Shown here one piece after another: positions 17,520 through 26,090 of a DNA stretch of 64,000 nt; the first letter of the stretch is position 1, and the number at the start of each line of letters is the position of its first letter. The position numbers were made by a program, and so were the translations under genes. Below the pieces are notes generated by a model. That model ran no database searches. It was not told the DNA's origin and saw nothing but the letters and a program-made list of their open reading frames with translations. Source of the stretch: JAJFKB01 sp965230515 (GTDB taxonomy: Bacteria > Pseudomonadota > Gammaproteobacteria > Pseudomonadales > IMCC2047); assembly GCA_965230515.1 (NCBI GenBank), contig OZ246007.1:2914001-2978000 (forward strand), given 5' to 3'.

Positions 17520-17654
17520 ATGGCGAAGATGACACCTGAAAATCCCTTTCTCGATAATACTGAGCCAGCTGGCCGTATATTTATTTTCCAAAAAGCTAAT
17601 GCAGTTCAGGCGAAAAGCGGCCCGATAAACGTGCTGTTAGAACTACTCAATTAA
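17520..17654 (+). CDS. Possible 44-residue small protein before the TIR gene
   Basis: An ATG at 17520, or the in-frame ATG at 17529, opens a frame of 44 or 41 codons ending 16 bases before the TIR gene. AAGGA (17515-17519) is placed well for the second start. The peptide has PENPFLDNTEPAGRIFIFQK followed by a helical end. No family is recognised. Its tight spacing to the TIR gene is the main reason to list it. Confidence 0.3.
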   Translation: MAKMTPENPFLDNTEPAGRIFIFQKANAVQAKSGPINVLLELLN

Positions 17655-17670
17655 GTAAGGAAGAATATTT

Positions 17671-18369
17671 ATGGCAAGATGCACAGCACCAATAAGAGGT
17701 CATAGTTCAGCGGCTGCTGCTGCAAACTGTCCTGCATGTCGTTACAGAAGTAGAGGTTATGGAGGTTATAGCAGCCCGTCTTATTCTCTGTATGGCGGCG
17801 GTGGGAATAGCTATAGCAGCAGTAGTGGTGGTGGCAGGTCTAGCGGTGGCACAAGACCTCGCTGGTCGAAATCAAGCTCTTCTGTTTCTTACACATCTGC
17901 GCAAATTCGATCACTCACACCAATCCGAGAAGCTGTAGAAGCTAAAGCAGTGAAGCAACCCGACTTGCGAGATGCTTTTTTGTGTCACGCCTGGGATGAC
18001 CGCAAAGGGTCAGCCAAAGAGTTACACGATTTGCTTGAGGCTGCGGGCGTCAAGGTCTGGTTTAGCGAAAAGGATCTTGGGCTCGGCGTGCCGATGATGC
18101 GCGCTATCGACAAAGGATTAGCAAATTCTCGCGTTGGACTTGTTTTAGTAACCCCCGCGATGTTGGATCGTCTCCCGAAAGAGAGTGTTGCCGATAAAGA
18201 GCTTTCGGCACTACTAGCAGGCAACCAACTCGTTCCAATTGTCCATAATACAACCTATGAAGCTCTGCGCAATGTCAGCCCATTGCTCGCATCTCGAAGT
18301 GGTCTAGACACTTCAGAAGATTCAATGACTGTGGTCGCTGAAAAAATTGCAGAGTTGGTCGTGGTGTAG
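17671..18369 (+). CDS. TIR-domain protein with Cys-containing, Gly/Ser-rich N-terminus
   Basis: A 232-residue protein. Residues ~99-225 form a TIR domain: DAFLCHAWDDRKG (first strand), KVWFSEKDLGLGVPM with the likely catalytic glutamate E133, then VGLVLVTPAML. Bacterial TIR domains often cleave NAD+ as effectors of phage defence, and the retained glutamate fits an active enzyme. The first 25 residues carry C4, C20 and C23 (CTAPIRGH, then CPAC), a possible metal site. A Gly/Ser/Tyr-rich linker (residues ~29-75) follows. There is no transmembrane segment. AAGGAAG precedes the ATG. The partner sensor, if any, is unknown; neighbours are toxin-antitoxin and HEPN-like genes. Confidence 0.78.
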   Translation: MARCTAPIRGHSSAAAAANCPACRYRSRGYGGYSSPSYSLYGGGGNSYSSSSGGGRSSGGTRPRWSKSSSSVSYTSAQIRSLTPIREAVEAKAVKQPDLRDAFLCHAWDDRKGSAKELHDLLEAAGVKVWFSEKDLGLGVPMMRAIDKGLANSRVGLVLVTPAMLDRLPKESVADKELSALLAGNQLVPIVHNTTYEALRNVSPLLASRSGLDTSEDSMTVVAEKIAELVVV

Positions 18370-18374
18370 TTCTA

Positions 18375-18447
18375 ACAGGGCCAGCCAGAGGGAACAAAAA
18401 ACCGCTGCTTCACTCTGGTTTAGTCCCCTGCTGGCGGCGTAAGCTGA
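18375..18447 (+). repeat. Hairpin-forming spacer between TIR and HEPN-like genes
   Basis: The segment starts with CTAACAGGG just after the TIR stop and ends with GCTGGCGGCGTAAGC. Internal pairings include CCAGAG with CTCTGG and CAGGG with CCCTG. The TAAC ... GGCGTAA outline faintly resembles an integron attC site, but the canonical GTT core is missing, so no attC call is made. Confidence 0.3.
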
Positions 18448-18466
18448 ATAACCCAGAGGGATACTG

Positions 18467-19266
18467 ATGGCGAGCAATCTTGACAAATACAAAAGTGATC
18501 TTGATTCATTGATCAAGTTAGGAATCAAGATGGAGCTGGATTTGACTTGGCGCCACCTTGAAGAGAAAGAGGATTTAAAAGAAAAAGACGCCAAGATAGC
18601 CAAAGAATTGAAAGGCACCTTTGAGAAGGAGTACCAAAGGTTTTACACGGAATCTCATGCCGTCATCCGCCAACTTATCCCGGATAGAATCGATGAATTT
18701 GAGAAACTGTATAAGGGTGAGCCTCGTCGAAATCAATTGATAGTGTTACTTTCAATATTCAAGATTGGCTTAACGGAGTAAGAGCTGGCACCAACTCTTA
18801 CTCCGGCGAAAAAACCTTTAATGATTCCGCAATAGTTTCTATGCGCTTTAGTACACAGCTAGCCATTTTGAAAGCAGTTGAGGCAAGGTTTGAGAGCTCA
18901 TTATTTGATATCAAACAACTAGTTCAAGCAGACCTCTTTGACTCTGAATTAGCCGCAGCTACAGAACTTGCAAAAAAAGGTTTCTTACGCGGTGCCGGTG
19001 CTATTGCGGGCGTAGTGCTTGAGAAGCATCTTGCGCAGGTAGTGGATAACCATGCATCTAAAACACGAAAAAAGAACCCATCGATTAGTGATTTCAATGA
19101 CCTTCTAAAAAATGTTGGTGTCTTGGATGTCCCAACATGGCGGCAGATTCAAAGACTTGGAGATATTCGTAACCTATGTGACCACAACAAGGAACGAGAA
19201 CCGACTATAGATGAAGTAAATGAATTGGTGGCTGGCGTTGATAAAATCACTAAAACGCTGTTCTAA
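18467..19266 (+). pseudogene. Frameshifted gene, C-terminal HEPN-like domain
   Basis: Two frames make one gene. The first (18467-18781) starts MASNLDKYKSDLDSLIK and runs normally to GEPRRN, then turns into a short unrelated tail. The second continues upstream of its first ATG (18841) as IQDWLNGVRAGTNSYSGEKT, without a stop, back to about 18735. Restoring one A in the short run at 18730-18732 joins them as RRKSIDSVTFNIQDWL, giving a 266-residue protein. The C-terminal part has GDIRNLCDHNKEREPT, whose R-x4-H fits the catalytic motif of HEPN ribonucleases found in toxin and defence proteins. The break may be a true mutation or a sequencing error. No function is firmly known. Confidence 0.65.
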
Positions 19267-19272
19267 ATATCA

Positions 19273-19328
19273 GCTAACAAGCAAGCAAGAAGGACGCGAT
19301 AAAGCGCGGCTCTTCTTGCGGCGTTGTG
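19273..19328 (+). repeat. attC-like imperfect hairpin between small genes
   Basis: CTAACAAGC opens this segment 6 bases after the previous stop and GGCGTTGTG closes it. The interior pairs GCAAGAAG with CTTCTTGC and CGCG with CGCG around a short loop. This TAAC ... GTT outline and the strong symmetry resemble attC recombination sites of integron cassettes, but the core heptamers are not canonical. No integrase gene is in the window. Confidence 0.35.
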
Positions 19329-19338
19329 TAAATATCTG

Positions 19339-19662
19339 ATGGACTTTTTATTTTTAATTATTGGCATGACTGTTAGCTTTGTGTGGCGAAAACGGCTCCG
19401 AAACAATGCAAAGCCACAACTAAAACCTTTGTTTTCTCGGCTCGCTGGTTTTGTCTTTGGCGCGTCAATAGCCATTGTAGGATTATTTTGGTTTTTACAG
19501 TTTTCCGGTATTTTGTCTTCTGTTGGTCCTGGCATGTCTCGCGAACATTTTATTGGCATTGTGGGTATTATATTCGGCCCTATTCTTTCTATAATTTGGC
19601 GTTGGTGTTGTAATAGCATCATTATGCGCTCCAATACAGGCATTAGAAAATTGGGTTGCTAA
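19339..19662 (+). CDS. Small hypothetical membrane protein
   Basis: From the ATG at 19339 the frame gives 107 residues with about three hydrophobic segments: MDFLFLIIGMTVSFVW, a central FVFGASIAIVGLFWFL, and FIGIVGIIFGPILSIIW. A basic stretch, RKRLRNNAKPQLK, lies between the first two. No family is recognised. The start lies 11 bases after the attC-like element and has no clear ribosome binding site, as is common for cassette genes. An upstream ATG at 19324 would lie inside that element. Confidence 0.5.
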   Translation: MDFLFLIIGMTVSFVWRKRLRNNAKPQLKPLFSRLAGFVFGASIAIVGLFWFLQFSGILSSVGPGMSREHFIGIVGIIFGPILSIIWRWCCNSIIMRSNTGIRKLGC

Positions 19663-19703
19663 AGAACACGAGGACATCAGTCTTTGGTAACACTTGGAGG
19701 AGT

Positions 19704-19748
19704 AAAAGGTGACGGAGGGATTAAAAATAAATCCCTCCGTCACCTTTT
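19704..19748. terminator. Perfect 19-bp hairpin, probable bidirectional terminator
   Basis: The left arm is AAAAGGTGACGGAGGGATT (19704-19722). The loop is 7 bases, and the exact reverse complement is at 19730-19748. The arms begin with AAAA and end with TTTT, so both strands carry a U-run after a GC-rich stem. A partial third copy, CTCCGTCACCTTT, lies at 19776-19788. Confidence 0.65.
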
Positions 19749-19824
19749 GTTGAGCAGTTGGCTAAACAATAATCACTCCGTCACCTTTGCGATCGTGTTG
19801 AGTAAACCCCGCTAGAGGAACCAC

Positions 19825-20223
19825 ATGAGAAAGTTAGTGAGTTCAGATTCTCCTTTGGAGGAACCCATTGGGTTTTCCAGAGCATGCAGAGTAGGAAATA
19901 TGATTTCCGTATCTGGTACTGCCCCTATTATCAATGGCAAGACAGCTTGCCCAGATGATGTCTATGGGCAAACGAAATGCTGCCTGAATTTATCTATCAA
20001 GGCGATTGAAGAAGCCGGTGGAAAAGCAAGCGACATTATTAGAACCCGTATTATGCTCACCGATATTTCCCGTTGGGAAGACGCCGCACGGGCACATGGA
20101 GAACTGTTTTCAGAAATTAAACCAGCATGCACTTTTGTTGAGGTCAGTCGTTTTATTGATCCGGCGTGGTTAGTTGAAACCGAAATTGATTGTGTGTTGG
20201 AGTATGTGTCACCAGAGAATTGA
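19825..20223 (+). CDS. RidA/YjgF/YER057c family protein
   Basis: A 132-residue member of the Rid superfamily. It shows the family features GNMISVSGTAPI near the start, IRTRIMLTDISRWEDAARAH in the middle, and the C-terminal CTFVEVSRFIDPAWLVETEID, with the arginine that binds the substrate carboxylate in deaminating members. RidA hydrolyses reactive enamine/imine intermediates from PLP enzymes. This sequence is diverged from true RidA, so a different Rid subfamily with unknown substrate is possible. It appears to be transcribed alone after the hairpin at 19704-19748. Confidence 0.82.
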   Translation: MRKLVSSDSPLEEPIGFSRACRVGNMISVSGTAPIINGKTACPDDVYGQTKCCLNLSIKAIEEAGGKASDIIRTRIMLTDISRWEDAARAHGELFSEIKPACTFVEVSRFIDPAWLVETEIDCVLEYVSPEN

Positions 20224-20362
20224 AGCGCAGGTTGACGGCATGTTTTTTTTATCGTTTCAAATTGATCGCTGACACCCAAAATGTGATCTTTCTGCCGACA
20301 ATCGCTATAATCGCGGCTTTTTCATGCGGGAACTATTCCGGCAACCTTTAGGCAGTTAATTC

Positions 20363-21364
20363 ATGGATATTCTTACCCAGAGCTTGCTGGGCGCGACCGT
20401 TGCGCAATCTGCGGCCCGTAAAGCGGACGTGCGCCTGGCCTCGCTGATTGGACTGGTGTCGGGTGTGATTGCCGATGCGGATGTGCTGATCCGGTCATCC
20501 GCCGATCCCTTGTTATCGCTGGAATACCATCGCCATTTTACCCATTCACTGGTGTTTATTCCGTTCGGAGCTTTGCTGGCTTTTCTGCTGTTCTGGCCAT
20601 TTCTTCGTTCGCGCCTGTCGGCGGGTTCTCTCTATCTTTATTGTTTTATGGGTTACCTGCTCAGTGGCTTTATCGATGCCTGCACCAGTTACGGAACCCA
20701 TCTGCTCTGGCCGCTCAGCGATATCAGGGTTTCCTGGGGTATTATTTCCATTGTCGATCCGGTATTTACCGGAGCCCTGGTGGCCGGTTTGTTATGGGGC
20801 GTGTTCAAAAAGCGGGGGATCTATGCCGGCATGGCACTGCTGCTGGCGGGTAGTTATCTGCTGCTGGCCGCTGTGCAGCAAAACCGTGCCGAACAATCAA
20901 TCCATGAACTTGCCTCGCAAAGGGGCCACCAGATCGAGAAACTGGTTATAAAACCGACCTTTGGCAATATCCTGCTGTGGCGCTCAGTCTATCTCGAAAA
21001 GGGTGTTTTCCACATCGACGCTGTTCGGGTGGGCCTGAAAAAAAGAGCGTATCCGGGTACCGCCATCAGCCGGGTAAACTATCAAAAACCGGGTGCAGGT
21101 TATGATAGTGATTCTACCTTATGGAAGGATATGATGCGTTTTGACCTCCTTTCCGATGGATATGTGATTGCCTATCCCGGCCGGCCGAATGTACTGGGCG
21201 ATGTTCGTTATGCGATGCATCCGTTGCAAGCCGCACCGCTATGGGGTATCAGAATGGATCCGCAGCAACCTGAGCAGCATGTGCAGTTTGAAAGCTATCG
21301 CAATATCACAAAGCAAGATAAACAACAGTTTATGGCGATGCTTTTGGGGCGAGAGTTAGAATAA
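20363..21364 (+). CDS. Membrane-bound metal-dependent hydrolase (YbcI/DUF457 family)
   Basis: A 333-residue inner-membrane protein. The start, MDILTQSLLGATVAQS, and the histidine-rich EYHRHFTHSLVFIPFGALL with nearby aspartates (IADADVLI) are the family hallmarks. Four or more membrane segments occupy residues ~60-175, and a soluble C-terminal half follows. The family is annotated as metal-dependent hydrolases, but substrates are mostly unknown. It stands apart from its neighbours, with 70 bases to the next gene. Confidence 0.8.
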   Translation: MDILTQSLLGATVAQSAARKADVRLASLIGLVSGVIADADVLIRSSADPLLSLEYHRHFTHSLVFIPFGALLAFLLFWPFLRSRLSAGSLYLYCFMGYLLSGFIDACTSYGTHLLWPLSDIRVSWGIISIVDPVFTGALVAGLLWGVFKKRGIYAGMALLLAGSYLLLAAVQQNRAEQSIHELASQRGHQIEKLVIKPTFGNILLWRSVYLEKGVFHIDAVRVGLKKRAYPGTAISRVNYQKPGAGYDSDSTLWKDMMRFDLLSDGYVIAYPGRPNVLGDVRYAMHPLQAAPLWGIRMDPQQPEQHVQFESYRNITKQDKQQFMAMLLGRELE

Positions 21365-21433
21365 AATTGGTCTCAGCATGGCGACCGAAAGCGGCCTGGC
21401 ACTCGGGACTGTCGTAAAAGGAGCAGGTGAGAT

Positions 21434-21964
21434 ATGAAGATATTAGCTGTATTAGTGGCTGTACCGCTTTGGTTCTTGACCGTCGCGGCGGCTGAATCAC
21501 CCTATCAGACTGAGATCGATCGAGAGATCAAATCGTTGAGCCCGGCGGAAATCGAAGGTTTAAAGAAGGGTAAAGGGATGGGGTTTGCCAAAGCGGCTGA
21601 GCTGAATCACTATCCGGGGCCAAAACATGTGCTGGAGCTGGCGGATGCGTTGGAGCTTTCAGGTTATCAGCTTGAGGTGACTACTGAAATTTACCAGCAG
21701 ATGCAGACTGAGGCGATCAGGCTGGGGCAAGCGCTGATTAAACAGGAGCGGGAACTGGACCGGCTGTTTGCCGAAAGGCGGGCTGATACAAATCGGGTTA
21801 AACCGCTGCTCACACAGATTGCGCATACCCGGGCCGATTTGCGGGGTGTCCATTTGCTGGCACACCTGCAACTCAGGGAAGTACTGACTCCGGAGCAAAT
21901 TGGCCATTATGACAAGCTGAGAGGTTATTCCAGTGCCATGAAACACACTCATCACGGTCATTAA
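21434..21964 (+). CDS. Periplasmic Spy/CpxP-like protein
   Basis: A 176-residue protein with a signal peptide (MKILAVLVAVPLWFLTVAAA, cleavage probably before ESPYQ). It is followed by long helices and the LTPEQIGHYDKLRG motif typical of Spy/CpxP/heavy-metal-sensor proteins. The C-terminus is histidine-rich (KHTHHGH). Relatives act as periplasmic chaperones or metal-stress sensors; which applies here is not visible. AGGAGCAGGTGAG provides the ribosome binding site. Confidence 0.7.
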   Translation: MKILAVLVAVPLWFLTVAAAESPYQTEIDREIKSLSPAEIEGLKKGKGMGFAKAAELNHYPGPKHVLELADALELSGYQLEVTTEIYQQMQTEAIRLGQALIKQERELDRLFAERRADTNRVKPLLTQIAHTRADLRGVHLLAHLQLREVLTPEQIGHYDKLRGYSSAMKHTHHGH

Positions 21965-22015
21965 AAACTACGTCACCAGGGCCATTATCAGAGCCGTTGA
22001 TAGAGAAAAGGCTGT

Positions 22016-22040
22016 AAAAAAAGGGGCAGAAACCTGCCCC
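22016..22040 (-). terminator. Intrinsic terminator of the TonB receptor gene
   Basis: On the minus strand, GGGGCAG-GTTT-CTGCCCC is followed by seven Ts. It lies 26 bases after the stop of the receptor gene ending at 22067. Confidence 0.85.
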
Positions 22041-22066
22041 GAAATTCCACTTACAGGGTAATTACT

Positions 22067-24913
22067 TTAGAAATCCATGCCCAGGGTCAGCCACCACTCA
22101 CGGGGCCGGCCGATGGTTTTGATGATGTAACCCACGCCCGGCTGGTTGAAACCGGACATCACATAATCCTCATCCGTCAGGTTTTGTACGCCAAGGGTTG
22201 CATGCCAGCGTTCGTCCGGGCTGTTGTAGCGGATGGAAAGGTTGGTTAGACCGAACGCATCCTCCGCCAGTTCAGGGGTATTCACCGCGTCATTGAAGTG
22301 ATCGTCCTTCCAGGCGTAGTCAAGATGAATGGCCAGCGATGCACCGGAGGCTAGGGGTTGGTTGTAGTCGAACGCAATTGAGGCGACCTTTTCCGGTGTG
22401 TTGTTGAACTCATTGTCCAGGAAAATTCCGACGGCGTTTGCTCTGGCATCCAGTTTGGTATATTCCGCGTCAATCCAGCCGAGGCTGCCGGTCACCTGAA
22501 GGTTGTCGGTTGCCAACCACTGGAAATCAACTTCAAAACCATCGATCTCCGACTCACCCGCGTTGGCGGTCAGCGGCGAGATGCCACGTTGAATCACCAA
22601 CTGCAGATTCTCGTAATCGGTGTGGAACGCTGCCAGGTTGATGCGCAGGGTATTATCGAACCAGTCGCTTTTAAGACCAATCTCATAAGACTCGACATTC
22701 TCCTCTTCGAAATCCGGTGCGACCAGTTCCGGTCCGGTCAGACGGGTATCCCAACCGCCGGCTTTGAAGCCTTGGGAAAAGGAGACATAGGCAAACAGAC
22801 TGTCCGAAAAGCGGTATTCCGTGCCAAGCCGAATTGAAGTGTCGTCAAAGTCCTGCTCCTGTTCGCCGAGCGGAAACAGCCGGGTCGTGTCCGTTGGATC
22901 AGGAAAAGCCGCCAGTGGCACACCAAACTTGGCGCTCAGGTCATTACGGTCGGTTTGTCCACCGGTAAACTCCTTTTCCTCCCGTGTGACACGCGCACCC
23001 AGGGTGACACTCCAGTCCTCCGTTACGTTATAGGTGAGCTGACCGAAGGCGGCGTAACTGGTGTTTTCGATATCGTTGGGGCCATCCACCTGAAACAGCC
23101 CGCCTGCCAGCGGCACATAGTCGTTGTTCTCGCCCTCTTCGTTGAAGTAGTAGAGGCCGGCAACCCACTTCAGTTTCTCACCGGTACCGATTAACTGGAA
23201 CTCCTGTGATATCTGTTCCTGGTTCAGTTCGAAACCGTGGTGGTCGATAATCAGTGGTGACATATCGGCGTCTTCACCAAAAATCGATTCCAGATCGCGA
23301 TACGCGGTAATCGATTTGAAGGAGAGGGTGTCACTGATATCCCACTCATAGGTGGCGCTGATACCCCAGGCATCCAGTGCGGTACCGGAGATGGAGTTAC
23401 CATAGGTGGTGTGATCGTTGCCGGTCAGGAAACGGTTATCGTAGGGGGTGCGCTCGGTGAACATCGGGTCGATGACATTGCCGGTGCGACCGTCAATAAT
23501 GCTGCCGCAGACCGGAGGTCCCATACCGGATACACAGGCATTATACAGTCCGGCAATACCACCGGTGGCTTGCCATAACTCCGCAGTTTCCAGCACCGTC
23601 GGTGCTGAATTTTCTCGCACGCGGGTGTAGTCATAGGAAAGTAACAGTTCCTGATCTTCTGCAAACTGCCAAAGCAGTTTGGCGCGCACCGTATCGTTGT
23701 TTTCGTTACCCAGATCGTTCCCGTTGGGCAGGTCGTTTAACACGCCCTGGTCGATACTCCTGAAATCGGTCTGGTCGGCGGGCAACGTATTCGGATAAGG
23801 GATCCGTTTAACATAACCGTCGCGATTTTTGGATGAGACAGCAATGGAGCTGAACAGTGTGTCGCTTAAAGGAATATTCACCACACCACGTATATCCTGG
23901 CGATTGTCCTCACCCAGCGTCAGCTCAATATTACCGCCCAGTTCCTGGTCGGGTTTTTTGGTGACTACGTTGATCGCTCCGCCTGGGGTATTTCGTCCAA
24001 ACAAAGTACCCTGCGGGCCTTTCAGTATTTCAATCCGCTCCAGGTCGAGCAGATCTATCACGCCGCCCATATTGCGGGCCATGTAGACACCATCCACGTA
24101 GAGTCCTACACCGGGCTCAAAGTTCATGGCGAAGTCGGACTGCCCAATCCCTCGCACGAACGAGACCAGTGCGCTGGAGGATCCGCTAATGGGTGCGGTA
24201 AAGTCCAGGGTTACATTGGGTGCAAAGTCGGCGATTTGTGAAACATTGCTGATCCCCAGTTTGTCCAGCGATTCGGCTGAAAAGCTGGAAACAGCGATTG
24301 GAACTTCCTGCAGATTCTGGCTGATTTTCTGTGCGGTGACGACCACCTCTTCCAGACTTCTTGGTCCGGCTTCCTGGGCCACAACAGTCGGTGCGCCGGT
24401 TCCACCCGCGGCCATTAATGCCGCAATGGAGGCGAACAGCCCGGATCTTTTCCTCGATATATTGTTATTCACTTTTTCTTCTCCCAAACCAATCATTGAT
24501 TTAACGGTCAAGATGCCCGTTTTGGTGTAGGAGGCTGAAAACCCGGTGCCTTGAAGCAAAATGCCCAGTCCCTGTTCAATGGTATATTTACCCCGCAGCA
24601 AACTGGAGGTGGTTTCACCCAGCTTTTCTGCGGGGAAAAACACCGCTGTCCTTGCCTGCCTGGCGAACTCTGTCAGTGCTTTATCGGCTTCTTGTTCAGG
24701 AATATCAAAATCAATAATGCGATCATCAGCAGCAAACGTAATCGGTGAAACCTGTAAAGCCAATAGCAAGATCCCAACCTTTCTTATAATTTGACCACTC
24801 CTCGATATCACTCCTGCAAGACGGATTAGCAGTCCTACAGTTGGAGAGACAGGTGAGCGATAAAAATCACCTGTTGTGTGTGAAGAAATTTTCGGGATAA
24901 ACGAATCACTCAA
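22067..24913 (-). CDS. TonB-dependent outer-membrane receptor with N-terminal signalling (STN) domain
   Basis: Up to 948 residues. After the signal sequence comes a secretin/TonB short N-terminal domain (IIDFDIPEQEADKALTEFAR onward), which in FecA-type receptors passes the ligand signal to an inner-membrane FecR. Then come the plug (VRGIGQSDF, LYVDGVYMARN, LKGPQGTLFGRNTPGGAIN) and a 22-strand barrel ending in a terminal aromatic residue (LTLGMDF). The first codon of the longest frame is TTG at 24913; a GTG at 24811 gives a more normal signal peptide (ISRSGQIIRKVGILLLALQ). The ligand, a siderophore or other large nutrient, is unknown. It is the last gene of a sigma-FecR-receptor set. Confidence 0.9.
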   Translation of the reverse strand: MSDSFIPKISSHTTGDFYRSPVSPTVGLLIRLAGVISRSGQIIRKVGILLLALQVSPITFAADDRIIDFDIPEQEADKALTEFARQARTAVFFPAEKLGETTSSLLRGKYTIEQGLGILLQGTGFSASYTKTGILTVKSMIGLGEEKVNNNISRKRSGLFASIAALMAAGGTGAPTVVAQEAGPRSLEEVVVTAQKISQNLQEVPIAVSSFSAESLDKLGISNVSQIADFAPNVTLDFTAPISGSSSALVSFVRGIGQSDFAMNFEPGVGLYVDGVYMARNMGGVIDLLDLERIEILKGPQGTLFGRNTPGGAINVVTKKPDQELGGNIELTLGEDNRQDIRGVVNIPLSDTLFSSIAVSSKNRDGYVKRIPYPNTLPADQTDFRSIDQGVLNDLPNGNDLGNENNDTVRAKLLWQFAEDQELLLSYDYTRVRENSAPTVLETAELWQATGGIAGLYNACVSGMGPPVCGSIIDGRTGNVIDPMFTERTPYDNRFLTGNDHTTYGNSISGTALDAWGISATYEWDISDTLSFKSITAYRDLESIFGEDADMSPLIIDHHGFELNQEQISQEFQLIGTGEKLKWVAGLYYFNEEGENNDYVPLAGGLFQVDGPNDIENTSYAAFGQLTYNVTEDWSVTLGARVTREEKEFTGGQTDRNDLSAKFGVPLAAFPDPTDTTRLFPLGEQEQDFDDTSIRLGTEYRFSDSLFAYVSFSQGFKAGGWDTRLTGPELVAPDFEEENVESYEIGLKSDWFDNTLRINLAAFHTDYENLQLVIQRGISPLTANAGESEIDGFEVDFQWLATDNLQVTGSLGWIDAEYTKLDARANAVGIFLDNEFNNTPEKVASIAFDYNQPLASGASLAIHLDYAWKDDHFNDAVNTPELAEDAFGLTNLSIRYNSPDERWHATLGVQNLTDEDYVMSGFNQPGVGYIIKTIGRPREWWLTLGMDF

Positions 24914-24974
24914 GGGTAGATCTCGTTTCCAGGTTGATTTTTTTGTTGTTTCAAGGCGCCATCACGGTGCCAGC

Positions 24975-26081
24975 TTAAAGCTTGGTGAGCAGGATTTTTC
25001 CGGAACTGTCGTGGGTGGATGTAATATCAAAGTTTTCCTTCAATGCTAACAGCAATCCTTCAATGTCCCCGGATTTGAAATAACCACCCACCAGAATGTT
25101 CTCCATCTGCCTGTCGGCAAGTACGAATTCAACAAGCGTATAACGGCTAAGTTCGGCGAGTGCCCTGCCAAGTGGTTCACGCTCAAAAAAGATCATCCCC
25201 TGCTGCCAGGCCAACTGCTTGCTGATCTCTTCCGTGCTGATATCTTTAAGCCGGTGTTGGTCGGATGCTTCCACGGTGGCAGACTGGCCGCTGTTGATCA
25301 GGGATTCTTCCGATAGCGAACCGGACAAAAGCACCTGTTTCAGCTTTTTCGGTGAGACCAGCTTGACCTGACCTTCCGTGACGGTCACTTCGAGTTGGCG
25401 GGTGTTGCTGTAGTCCACATTAAACGCTGTGCCGATGGCCTGCACCAGATTTTTGTCCGCATGAACCTTGAACGGGCGCTGCTGGTCTTTGGCGACTTCA
25501 AAATAGCCTTCACCACGTTCGAGAATAATTTCACGCTGCTTTTCGCTGTAGTTAACCAGAATACGCGTTGCTGTATTCAAGGTTATCACTGAACCATCGG
25601 GAAGATTGACTTTGGATTGCTCGCCGATGGCGGTTTCATACGATTCTCCCGGTAGCTGTGGTTTAGCGGCCGGGGAAGCGGAATCTCCGCTGATTCCCTT
25701 GTCCACGAGTTCGGTGACTCCCTGGGTATCCTGAGAGTCGGGATCAGTGACGGTGACCAGGCCAAAGGTGATTACCAGTGCGGCCAATGTAGCGGCAACG
25801 GCGTAGCCTGGCCAACGCCGGGGAGCCTTTCGTTCGGGCGCGGATTCGTCGGGTGATTCCTCAGGCAAGGGAAATAGATCGGATAACTCTTCCAGTACGG
25901 CCATATCGTCCCACACACAGGCGAGTTCGGTGAGTGTATCGCCATGTGCCTGGTTCTCGGCCAACCAGGATGCCAGGCACTTTCTTTCTTCAGTGCTCAG
26001 GCCCCGTTCAATCCTGGCCAGCCACAGGCCGGCCTCTTCGGCGATCTGTTGTTTATGGGTGATGGAGATTACCTTGCTCAT
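24975..26081 (-). CDS. FecR-type anti-sigma / signal transducer
   Basis: A 368-residue protein. The N-terminal cytoplasmic DUF4880 segment (AEEAGLWLARIERGLSTEE) is followed by one transmembrane helix (GYAVAATLAALVITFGLV). The periplasmic FecR domain reads VNLPDGSVITLNTATRILV and GEGYFEVAKDQQRPF, and a C-terminal STN-like part (VLAGGYF-like pattern, here NILVGGYFKSGDIEGLL) contacts the receptor. It carries the signal from the receptor to the sigma factor encoded 9 bases upstream. Confidence 0.92.
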   Translation of the reverse strand: MSKVISITHKQQIAEEAGLWLARIERGLSTEERKCLASWLAENQAHGDTLTELACVWDDMAVLEELSDLFPLPEESPDESAPERKAPRRWPGYAVAATLAALVITFGLVTVTDPDSQDTQGVTELVDKGISGDSASPAAKPQLPGESYETAIGEQSKVNLPDGSVITLNTATRILVNYSEKQREIILERGEGYFEVAKDQQRPFKVHADKNLVQAIGTAFNVDYSNTRQLEVTVTEGQVKLVSPKKLKQVLLSGSLSEESLINSGQSATVEASDQHRLKDISTEEISKQLAWQQGMIFFEREPLGRALAELSRYTLVEFVLADRQMENILVGGYFKSGDIEGLLLALKENFDITSTHDSSGKILLTKL

Positions 26082-26090
26082 AATAGCGGT

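Noticed and set aside
18375..18447. Canonical integron attC site after the TIR gene
   Set aside because: The hairpin and outline fit loosely but the GTT core is missing; kept only as a hairpin spacer.
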